A stretch of 64,000 nucleotides of DNA, from contig NZ_CP038492.1 in the NCBI RefSeq assembly GCF_004751985.1, positions 3,286,001 to 3,350,000 on the forward strand, in the 5' to 3' direction. Under the pieces are notes generated by a model. It was not told the origin of the DNA, did no database searches, and saw nothing but the letters and a program-made list of their open reading frames with translations. The DNA is from Rhodophyticola sp. CCM32 (GTDB taxonomy: Bacteria; Pseudomonadota; Alphaproteobacteria; Rhodobacterales; Rhodobacteraceae). The translations under genes were made by a program, and so were the position numbers. Below, piece by piece: positions 56,977 to 64,000 of this stretch (position 1 is the first letter of the stretch; each line of letters opens with the position of its first letter).

Positions 56977-58507
56977 CCGCGCGGCCCCAGTCGGTGTCGT
57001 CACAGGCCATGGGCATCGCCTCCCCAAACGCGTCAACGCGCAGTTGCAGGCGGTTAAGATCGGCGGCGCTGGCGGCCTCGATAATGGCGCTGCGCACGGT
57101 TTCGGCACGGCCACGGGCCAGACGCAGATTGGTGGCGGCATCACCTGCGCCATCTGAAAACCCCACAAAGACCAGCTGCCGCCCGTCGAACTGCCCTTGC
57201 TCTATCGCACGGGCAAGCCGCGAGACGGAGCTGCGCGATTGCGTATCCAGATCGGCGGTTCCGGCAGCAAAGCGGAAACTGGGTGACAGGCGCTGGCTGT
57301 CGCTGATCCGCGCCGCGAGCCGTTGCAGCTCGGGCAGGGTGATTTCGTCGCCTGTCACGGCGATGGCATTGGCCAGCCGATTGCCCTGGCTGGCCGCAGG
57401 TATCGGCAGGATCGACTGGGTTACAAACCCCGCACGGCGGATCGTCCGTTCTGCGGCCCGGCTTTCGAAGAACGACAGGAATTCGCGCACCAGTTGTGGC
57501 AGGCGCCGGGCCGGCGTGTAGACAAGAAGCGGCGCGGTCAGCGGGTAATCTTCGGCCTTCAGGCTGGCGGGCGTGGCGGTCTGGCTGAACCCGCAGATCC
57601 CGCCAAGGGCAAGCGCGCGGGCATTGTCGATGGCAGAAAAGGAGGTGATGCCGATCGCATAGGGATCGCGGGCAACAGCGCTGGCCAGATCATGCGGGTC
57701 CATATGGCGTATGATATCGGGACCAGGGTCCAGACCTGCGGGAAGCAGAACCCGGTTGGCAAAGCCCTGCGCCAGACCCGAGCCTGCCTGCATCAGATGC
57801 AGCGCAATGGGCGCGTCACCGCCGCCCAGATCGGCCCAGTTGATAATCTCCCCCGCAAAGACGCGGGCCAGATCGGGCAGTGCGATGCCACGAATGGGGT
57901 TTTCGGGCGAGACCACCGCCACCAGCCCGTCCAACCCCAGCACGCGGGCGCGTTGGGGCTGGCCCAGATTGCCCAGATCGGCCAGGTCCGCCGCATCGCG
58001 TTCCACCGGCGAGGGTTGGCGCAAAGCCAGCGCCAGGTCTGCGTCACGGTTCAGCAGCGCCTCGAACGCCTGATCGGTGGTGCCGGGGATGAGGGTGAAC
58101 CGCGCCGCAACCGTGTCGTCGGACCGACGGGTCAGGGTGAAGGTGGAGTGCCCGTTCGCCCCCAGCGCGCGGGCAACATCCATCCCGCGATCACGGGCAA
58201 AAGCCTGGATCAGGGCAGGCATCAGCCGGTCGGCGATCACCGCCGCACCGGCAAACCGGGCCTCGGCCACAAAGCTTTCCAGATCGGGGCATCCCGGCCC
58301 GACACAAGACACACCCTGCGCCGAGACGGTCAGCGGCCCATAGATCGTATCAACCCGGTAAAACTCCCCGTCAAAACCGATCAGCGCGCCATCAAGTTCA
58401 ATCGCACCATCAAGCGACCGCAGGGTCACATCCTGCGCAGCGGCAGGAGACAGGGTCAGAAAACCGAAAAGGGCAGCTCTGACAGCCGCCCTTGGCAATA
58501 TGTGCAT
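56945..58507 (-). CDS. Periplasmic phosphate-binding-like protein fused to OmpA domain
   Basis: The 520-residue product has a signal peptide (MHILPRAAVRAALFGFLTLSPAAAQD), a central PstS-like periplasmic binding domain (about 95-350, with LALALRQPSPVERD, INWADLGG and SYAIGITSFSA-type segments) and a C-terminal OmpA peptidoglycan-binding domain (about 395-520, FAAGTADLD, VFVGFSDGAGDAATNLRLA). The fusion would hold a solute-binding domain on the cell wall. The ligand is not known; no phosphate transporter genes are adjacent. It is downstream of the unknown membrane-anchored gene at 58530. Confidence 0.8.
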   Translation of the reverse strand: MHILPRAAVRAALFGFLTLSPAAAQDVTLRSLDGAIELDGALIGFDGEFYRVDTIYGPLTVSAQGVSCVGPGCPDLESFVAEARFAGAAVIADRLMPALIQAFARDRGMDVARALGANGHSTFTLTRRSDDTVAARFTLIPGTTDQAFEALLNRDADLALALRQPSPVERDAADLADLGNLGQPQRARVLGLDGLVAVVSPENPIRGIALPDLARVFAGEIINWADLGGGDAPIALHLMQAGSGLAQGFANRVLLPAGLDPGPDIIRHMDPHDLASAVARDPYAIGITSFSAIDNARALALGGICGFSQTATPASLKAEDYPLTAPLLVYTPARRLPQLVREFLSFFESRAAERTIRRAGFVTQSILPIPAASQGNRLANAIAVTGDEITLPELQRLAARISDSQRLSPSFRFAAGTADLDTQSRSSVSRLARAIEQGQFDGRQLVFVGFSDGAGDAATNLRLARGRAETVRSAIIEAASAADLNRLQLRVDAFGEAMPMACDDTDWGRAVNRRVEVWLE

Positions 58508-58529
58508 AGGTGCCTGTGCCGGGTTGGAT

Positions 58530-59591
58530 TCAGTTCGCGGCGAGTCTCAGGTCCTGCAGAAGATTTTGCAACACCAGATAATCACCCACCGCATCGCAAT
58601 CGGGCAGGGTAAAGGTCAGTTCGGTCACTGTGGCCGGGTTTTCGGGGTCGGTTTCAATGGTGCGGGCTATGGTGGGCAAGCCGCAATTGCGGTGGGTAAC
58701 CGGCGCCTCGATCAAGATGCGGACACTGCCCTCACGGGTCAGCGTGTCGCGGGGAAAGGTATAAATCTCGGCCATCATCGGCGCTTCCACCCCATCGTTT
58801 CCAAGCCGGGTGACAAAGCCGCCGGTGCCGGTTTCGGCGCGGGCGATACTGCCGGTATTTCCGGCCCAGATATGGCCGGGCTCCCCGTAATCGGCGCCAA
58901 ATTCCAGGGCATGCAATTCCAGATCGCGGGCGTCTTCCCAGGCGACAGCGACACGGTCGTACTCTGCCAGATCCGGCACGGTGACCCGCGCGGTTTGTGC
59001 CACCTCGCCCATGCGGATGGTGAAGAAAGCGGGGGTTTCAAAGACCGGAATATCGGTGGTCAGAAGGCCCATGGCATCCGTGGCCTCGGTCAGGGTCAGG
59101 CCGGAATGTTCGATCACGATCCGGGCGGCAGGCTGACACGGGTCCATGATATCAAGCGCGACCATTGCGGCGGGTTCCGCGCTGGCGGTGACGGTCAGCC
59201 CGCAAGGCAGGCCGAAGGCGCTGACGTTTTGGGTATCGGTTGCGGTCAGGGGGGTATCAGATGTGCTGGCCATCCGGTCCGACAGGGCGCTGCCGGGTTG
59301 CGGCAGGTCGGGCTGCATCAACACGGCGTCGGGCGTATCGGGCAGGGGCGGTATATGTGTCGGGGTGACAGGCGCGTCTGCCACCGATGCAGGCAAGGGC
59401 ATCATATCAGGTGCGGTATCCGATGTCCCGGAAGGGCTGGAGGGTTGAGAGATCGCAACGGCCTGTCGGGCAGGGGTCGCTTGCTCATCGCCGGAGATGA
59501 CCGGAACCAGCCCCGCCTGAACGGCAAAAAATCCGCCTGCGACGGTCATCAGGCCCATAGCGGCCAGTCGAATGATTTGGCGGTTCGGCAT
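58530..59591 (-). CDS. Membrane-anchored protein of unknown function
   Basis: The 353-residue product starts MPNRQIIRLAAMGLMTVAGGFFAV, a single N-terminal membrane helix or signal anchor, then a proline/serine-rich linker (about 35-110) and a periplasmic beta-rich part with CGLTVTASAEPAAMVALDIMDPC, an IEHSGLTLTEATDAMG segment and a cysteine pair near the C-terminus. I do not recognise the family. It lies 22 bp upstream of the PstS-OmpA fusion on the same strand, and the two are probably one transcript. An ATG 12 nt upstream (59603) is an alternative start. Confidence 0.7.
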   Translation of the reverse strand: MPNRQIIRLAAMGLMTVAGGFFAVQAGLVPVISGDEQATPARQAVAISQPSSPSGTSDTAPDMMPLPASVADAPVTPTHIPPLPDTPDAVLMQPDLPQPGSALSDRMASTSDTPLTATDTQNVSAFGLPCGLTVTASAEPAAMVALDIMDPCQPAARIVIEHSGLTLTEATDAMGLLTTDIPVFETPAFFTIRMGEVAQTARVTVPDLAEYDRVAVAWEDARDLELHALEFGADYGEPGHIWAGNTGSIARAETGTGGFVTRLGNDGVEAPMMAEIYTFPRDTLTREGSVRILIEAPVTHRNCGLPTIARTIETDPENPATVTELTFTLPDCDAVGDYLVLQNLLQDLRLAAN

Positions 59592-59777
59592 ATTGCTCTC
59601 CATCGCATATGTAGCGGCGGAGCCTTGGGGTGGATTGGGGCAATATTGGGGTAAGATCGGCCGGATGCCGTGGACAGCCTGCCCACTGTGGCACAATTGC
59701 CGCGGAGTATCCTGATAAACGCAGGCGCCATATGCCCGATTTGCAGCCGGTGACAGGCGTCAGGCCACCCGGCTGTT

Positions 59778-62489
59778 TCAGGCCAGTCGCCCGTGGCAAT
59801 GTTTGAACTTCTTGCCTGATCCGCAGGGGCAGGGGTCGTTCCGGCCCGGGTTGCCCCAGGTGCCGGGGTCATCCTCGACAAACCCTTCCACCAGCGGTGT
59901 GGTTGCCGGGGCGCCGGTTGTTGCCGCTTCGGCCGCTTTGGTCACGGCCTGCTGTTGCGCCTGCTGCTGGGCCTGCAACTGCTTGATCAACTGTTCCTGC
60001 TGTTCCGGGGTCAGCGGCTGAATTTTCGAGAGTTTCTCGGTCACTTCCGAGCGCAGGCTGTCAAGCATGCTTTCGAACAGCTGGAAGCTTTCGGTCTTGT
60101 ATTCGTTCAGCGGATCGCGCTGGGCATAGCCGCGAAAGCCCACGACCGACCGCAGATGTTCCAGTGTCAGCAGATGTTCCCGCCATTTGCCGTCAATGGT
60201 CTGCAACAGCACCTGTTTCTCGATATTGCGCATCTGATCGGGGCCGAACTGCACGGCTTTCTGCGCCATATACTCATCGGCGGAGCGTTCCAGACGTTCG
60301 CGGATATCCTCGTCATCCACGCCTTCCTCGGCGGCCCAGTCCGCAACTGCGGCATCGACGCCCAGTTTCTCGCGTATCTCCTGTTGCAGGCCATCTGTAT
60401 CCCATTGATCGGCATAGGATTTGGGCGGCATATGGATATGGACCAGATCGTCGATCACCTGATGGCGCATATCGCGGGTGACCTCGTTGATGTCATCGGC
60501 GCCCATAATCTCCATGCGCTGTTCAAAGATCGCCTTGCGCTGGTCATTCATCACATCGTCGAATTTCAGCAGCTGCTTGCGAATGTCAAAATTGCGGCCT
60601 TCAACCTTTGCCTGTGCCTTTTCCAGCGATTTGTTGACCCAGGGGTGCACAATCGCCTCCCCCTCTTTCATGCCCAGGGTCGACAGCATCTTGTCCAGCC
60701 GGTCGGACCCGAAGATGCGCATCAGATCGTCTTCGAGGCTGAGAAAGAAGGAGGACCGCCCCGGGTCGCCCTGACGGCCGGACCGGCCGCGCAACTGGTT
60801 GTCGATGCGCCGGGATTCGTGGCGTTCCGTGGCCAGAACATAGAGGCCGCCCGCGGCTTTCACCGCCTCTTCATCCGCGGCATGTTCCGCCTCGATCCGG
60901 GTGCGCACGTCATCGGGGTTGGCATCCGGGTTGGCGGCCAGCGCCTCCATCACCTTGAACTCGACATTGCCGCCCAGTTTGATGTCGGTGCCGCGCCCGG
61001 CCATGTTGGTGGCGATGGTGATCGCGCCCAGCTTGCCCGCATCGGCGATGATCTGCGCCTCCTGCTCATGCTGGCGCGCGTTCAGCACGTTATGGGGCAA
61101 ACCCGCCGTTTTCAGCAGGTTGCTCAACATCTCGGATTTCTCGATCGAGGTTGTGCCGACCAGCACGGGCTGGCCCTTGTCATGGGCGGTGCGGATTTCG
61201 TCAACGATGGCGGCGTATTTTTCTGTGCCTGTGCGATAGACCTGATCATGTTCATCTGCGCGGGCAATGGGGCGGTTGGTGGGCACTTCAACCACACCCA
61301 GCCCATAGATCGAGGCAAATTCCTCGGCCTCGGTGGCCGCTGTGCCGGTCATGCCCGCCAGCGTGCCGTAAAGGCGGAAATAGTTCTGGAAGGTGACCGA
61401 GGCCATGGTGATGTTTTCGGGCTGGATTTTCGCGCCTTCCTTGGCTTCGATCGCCTGATGCAGACCATCGGACAGGCGGCGGCCCGGCATCATCCGGCCG
61501 GTGAATTCATCGACCAGCACCACCTCGCCGCCGCGCACGATATAATCCTTGTCCTTCTGAAACGCCTTATGGGCGCGCAGGGCATTGGTGATATGATGCA
61601 CGATGGTTGTGCTTTCCGGGTCATAAAGGCTTTGGCCCTCGGGCAGGATACCCTCGGCCAGCAGGCGTTCTTCCAGAAAATCATTGCCCTCATCGGTGAA
61701 GGTCACGCCCCGGGTCTTTTCGTCGAATGTATAATGATCATCGGCGATTTCGGGGATCAGGGTGTTGATTGTCACATAAAGCTCGGACCGGTCTTCGGAC
61801 GGGCCCGAGATGATCAGCGGCGTGCGCGCCTCGTCGATCAGGATCGAATCCACCTCATCGACAATCGCGAAATTGTGACCGCGCTGCGCCATATCGGCAA
61901 GATTGGCGCGCATGTTGTCGCGCAGATAGTCGAACCCAAGCTCATTATTGGTCGCATAGGTGATGTCGGCGGCATAGGCGTCGCGTTTTTCGGCATCGGG
62001 CTGGCGCGGATAGACCACACCGGTGGACAGGCCAAGCGCGGTATAGACCTTGCCCATCCATTCCGCGTCGCGCTTGGCAAGGTAATCATTGACCGTCACG
62101 ATATGCACGCCCTTGCCGGTCAGCGCGTTCAGATAGGCGGGGAAGGTGGCGACAAGGGTTTTTCCCTCGCCGGTTTTCATCTCGGCGATATTGCCCTGAT
62201 GCAGGAAAAGCCCGCCCATCAACTGCGTGTCAAAGGCGTGCAGGCCCAAGGCCCGGTGCGCGGCTTCACGACAATTTGCAAAGGCTTCGGGCAGAAGATC
62301 GTTCAGCGCCTCGCCATTCTGGGCGCGGTTGCGCAATTCGGCGGTTTTCGCAACAATTTCCGTGTCGGTCAGTTTTTCAAATTCTGGCCCCAGGGCGTTG
62401 ATCTGTTCGATCACAGGCCGCGCCGATTTCACTTTGCGATCGTTTGGCGTTCCAAAGACCTTCTTCGCGATGGTTCCAAACCCGAGCAT
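59778..62489 (-). CDS. secA: Preprotein translocase ATPase SecA
   Basis: SecA is the motor that drives preproteins through SecYEG. The 903-residue product from the ATG at 62489 ([19 protein letters not shown]) has the Walker A MKTGEGKT at 104-111, a [14 protein letters not shown]alker B region, the [10 protein letters not shown] and [14 protein letters not shown] motifs and the C-terminal zinc-binding tail C887/C889/C898 that contacts SecB. Longer starts (62519 and 62660) exist but lack a better site. It is divergent from the parvulin gene. Confidence 0.96.
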   Translation of the reverse strand: MLGFGTIAKKVFGTPNDRKVKSARPVIEQINALGPEFEKLTDTEIVAKTAELRNRAQNGEALNDLLPEAFANCREAAHRALGLHAFDTQLMGGLFLHQGNIAEMKTGEGKTLVATFPAYLNALTGKGVHIVTVNDYLAKRDAEWMGKVYTALGLSTGVVYPRQPDAEKRDAYAADITYATNNELGFDYLRDNMRANLADMAQRGHNFAIVDEVDSILIDEARTPLIISGPSEDRSELYVTINTLIPEIADDHYTFDEKTRGVTFTDEGNDFLEERLLAEGILPEGQSLYDPESTTIVHHITNALRAHKAFQKDKDYIVRGGEVVLVDEFTGRMMPGRRLSDGLHQAIEAKEGAKIQPENITMASVTFQNYFRLYGTLAGMTGTAATEAEEFASIYGLGVVEVPTNRPIARADEHDQVYRTGTEKYAAIVDEIRTAHDKGQPVLVGTTSIEKSEMLSNLLKTAGLPHNVLNARQHEQEAQIIADAGKLGAITIATNMAGRGTDIKLGGNVEFKVMEALAANPDANPDDVRTRIEAEHAADEEAVKAAGGLYVLATERHESRRIDNQLRGRSGRQGDPGRSSFFLSLEDDLMRIFGSDRLDKMLSTLGMKEGEAIVHPWVNKSLEKAQAKVEGRNFDIRKQLLKFDDVMNDQRKAIFEQRMEIMGADDINEVTRDMRHQVIDDLVHIHMPPKSYADQWDTDGLQQEIREKLGVDAAVADWAAEEGVDDEDIRERLERSADEYMAQKAVQFGPDQMRNIEKQVLLQTIDGKWREHLLTLEHLRSVVGFRGYAQRDPLNEYKTESFQLFESMLDSLRSEVTEKLSKIQPLTPEQQEQLIKQLQAQQQAQQQAVTKAAEAATTGAPATTPLVEGFVEDDPGTWGNPGRNDPCPCGSGKKFKHCHGRLA

Positions 62490-62707
62490 ACTTTCAAACG
62501 CCTTTTCCTGCGGGGCCATCAGCGGTATTCCCCGGTTGATCAGTTCATGTGTCGCATGCGACTTGTTTGGCCCATCGCAGCGGCCTAGATACGGCTGCAA
62601 GACCGGCAGGCCCGAATTCAAACCCGTCAGGGACATAAGGGGCTGCCGGATATGTGTCAACGCGACCTGCGTGTTATCGTGTTGGTCGAAAAAAAGGACT
62701 TCTGATT

Positions 62708-63541
62708 ATGAAACGTTTTCTTGCTGGTGCCACAATGGCGGCCCTTCTGGCTGTTCCGGCACAGGCCCAGGATGCAGACACTGTTCTGGCCACTGTGAAC
62801 GGCACCGAGATTACCCTTGGCCATCTGATTGCGATGCAGGCGCTTTTGCCCGATCAATATCGCCAACTGCCCGATCAGACGCTGTTTGAGGGCATGCTGG
62901 AACAATTGGTACAGCAAGAGGTTCTGGCAGGTCAGGCGCAGGAAATCATGACCGAGCGCATGACCCTTGGTCTGGAAAATGAGGAACGCGCGTTTCTGGC
63001 AGCGGCGATGATGGATGATGTCGCCATGGCCGAGTTGAGCGAGGAAGAGCTTCAGGCCGAATATGACCGGGTATACGGGTCTGCCGAACCGGCGCAGGAA
63101 TATAACGCGTCGCATATTCTGGTCGAAACCGAAGCGGAAGCGCAGGCCCTGGTTGAAGAGCTTGAAGGCGGTGCCGATTTCGCCGAACTGGCGCAACAGC
63201 ATTCCACCGGTCCGTCGGGCCCCAATGGCGGGCTGCTTGGCTGGTTCACCGCCGGTATGATGGTCCCCAGTTTTGAAGAGGCTGTTTTTACGCTGGAAGA
63301 AGGGGAGATTTCGGCCCCTGTTGAAACGCAGTTCGGCTGGCATGTCATTCTGCTCAATGAAAGCCGGTTGCAGGATGCGCCCGCGCTGGACGATGTGCGC
63401 GCCGAACTCACGCAGGAGCTGCGCCGCGCCCGGGTTGATGCCCGCGTGGCAGAGCTGACCTCGGAGGCTGAGATCGACCGGTCCGATCTGGAAGGGTTTG
63501 ATATGAGCCTGATCCGCGATATGGACCTGCTGACCAATTAA
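62708..63541 (+). CDS. Parvulin-type peptidyl-prolyl isomerase
   Basis: The 277-residue product has a signal peptide (cleavage near AQA-QD), an N-terminal helical region with TVNGTEITLGHLIAMQALL, and a PpiC parvulin domain (about 130-230, with ASHILVETEAEAQALVEELEGGADF, QHSTGPSGPNGGLLGWF and TQFGWHVILL). It should assist folding of exported proteins in the periplasm. The ATG at 62708 is the start consistent with the signal peptide. It is 9 bp before argJ and divergent from secA. Confidence 0.92.
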   Translation: MKRFLAGATMAALLAVPAQAQDADTVLATVNGTEITLGHLIAMQALLPDQYRQLPDQTLFEGMLEQLVQQEVLAGQAQEIMTERMTLGLENEERAFLAAAMMDDVAMAELSEEELQAEYDRVYGSAEPAQEYNASHILVETEAEAQALVEELEGGADFAELAQQHSTGPSGPNGGLLGWFTAGMMVPSFEEAVFTLEEGEISAPVETQFGWHVILLNESRLQDAPALDDVRAELTQELRRARVDARVAELTSEAEIDRSDLEGFDMSLIRDMDLLTN

Positions 63542-63550
63542 GCAGGTTCG

Positions 63551-64000
63551 ATGAGCAGCGATACAGACTCAACGCCAGCGGTGTCGCCGCTGGCCCCCAA
63601 AAATGGCTTTCCGCCCCTGCCCCAGATCGCCGGTGTGCGGTTTGCGGCTGTGGCTGCGGGTGTGAAATACAAGGCCCGCACCGATGTGATGCTGGCCGAG
63701 ATTGCGCCGGGCGCCTCGGTTGCGGGGGTTTTCACCCGGTCGGCCACACGGTCCGCCCCGGTCCGCGATTGCGAGGCGAAACTGGCCGCCCTTGGCATCA
63801 GCGGGGCGGGGTTTGCCATTCTGGTCAATTCCGGCAATGCCAACGCCTTTACCGGGGCTGCGGGCGAGGCCACGGTGCAGACGGTCTGCGCCCGGCTCGC
63901 CGGGGTCATGGGCCTGCCCCCGGCCCATGTCTTCACCGCCTCGACCGGGGTGATCGGAGAACCGCTGCCGCCTGAAAAGATCACCGATGCGATTGCGGCG
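63551..64000 (+). CDS. argJ: Glutamate N-acetyltransferase / amino-acid acetyltransferase ArgJ (3' end outside window)
   Basis: ArgJ transfers acetyl groups in the cyclic arginine pathway. Only the first 150 codons are present. The N-terminal half has FPPLPQIAGVRFAAVAAGVKYK, VAGVFTRSATRSAPV, ILVNSGNANAFTG and TASTGVIGEPLP, all typical of the family; the autocatalytic cleavage site lies further on. It follows the parvulin gene by 9 bp, so the two are probably co-transcribed. Confidence 0.93.
   Translation, partial: MSSDTDSTPAVSPLAPKNGFPPLPQIAGVRFAAVAAGVKYKARTDVMLAEIAPGASVAGVFTRSATRSAPVRDCEAKLAALGISGAGFAILVNSGNANAFTGAAGEATVQTVCARLAGVMGLPPAHVFTASTGVIGEPLPPEKITDAIAA

Noticed and set aside
59955..62588. 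877-residue frame opposite secA
   Set aside because: A long antisense shadow frame in GC-rich DNA; secA is unmistakable on the other strand.

Overview
The window is a stretch of chromosome from an alphaproteobacterium, most likely Rhodobacterales (roseobacter/Rhodobacteraceae). The evidence is gene order (rho-hemJ, then maf-aroE-coaE-dnaQ, secB, fxsA, a Tim44-like gene and mltA; mnmE-mnmG-rsmG-parA-parB; infB-ylxR-nusA-rimP), the moderately high GC content, and protein sequences of roseobacter type. No rRNA, tRNA, CRISPR array or intact prophage was seen.

The most important landmark is the probable chromosomal replication origin at about 11.48-11.90 kb. This AT-rich, gene-free interval carries degenerate DnaA boxes between hemJ and maf. 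Genes to its left (hemJ, rho, mnmE, mnmG, rsmG, parA, parB) read leftward and genes to its right (maf, aroE, coaE, dnaQ) read rightward. The parAB genes and two perfect parS palindromes (one in rsmG, one spanning the mnmG start codon) lie within 6 kb, so replication initiation and segregation sites are clustered here.

Layout: 0-4.1 kb, heat-shock control (grpE, hrcA), then rph, rdgB and hemW. 4.1-11.5 kb, parB, parA, rsmG, mnmG, mnmE, rho, hemJ. 11.5-15.1 kb, origin, maf, aroE, coaE, dnaQ, secB. 15.1-24 kb, envelope and proteolysis genes (fxsA, Tim44-like, mltA, smr, a hydrolase lipoprotein, hslU, a membrane protein, hslV), idi and a cytochrome c. 24-29.5 kb, infB, ylxR, nusA, rimP. 29.7-31.2 kb, a small accessory gene that resembles phage-type BECR nucleases, split by an IS630-family element. 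31.4-38.6 kb, glutathione-dependent formaldehyde oxidation (adhI, fghA) with an I78 inhibitor lipoprotein, a GNAT enzyme, a NYN-LOTUS protein, a TetR regulator and an AEC transporter between or beside them, then HAD and ornithine-cyclodeaminase-like genes. 38.9-45.2 kb, an MFS transporter, zapE, folC, accD and a CPBP protease. 45.3-55.1 kb, ilvD, roseobacter hypotheticals, fadH, an SCP2 protein, argG and ilvA. 55.1-64 kb, an Hpt/response-regulator-phosphatase pair, a periplasmic-binding/OmpA fusion, secA, a parvulin and argJ.

Two conserved genes, ylxR (rnpM) and argG, each carry a single-base indel in a homopolymer. A third A-run shift occurs in the transposase, where it may be natural. These are either real lesions or assembly errors and should be checked against reads. 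Intergenic repeats are a second theme: a nearly perfect 104-bp repeat pair, a three-copy GC-rich palindrome family that lies beside it, and two shorter families. No wholly new multi-gene system is evident. The best leads are the IS-split nuclease-like gene, the 104-bp repeat, the origin/parS arrangement, and a short TetR-operator-linked transcript unit near 35 kb.
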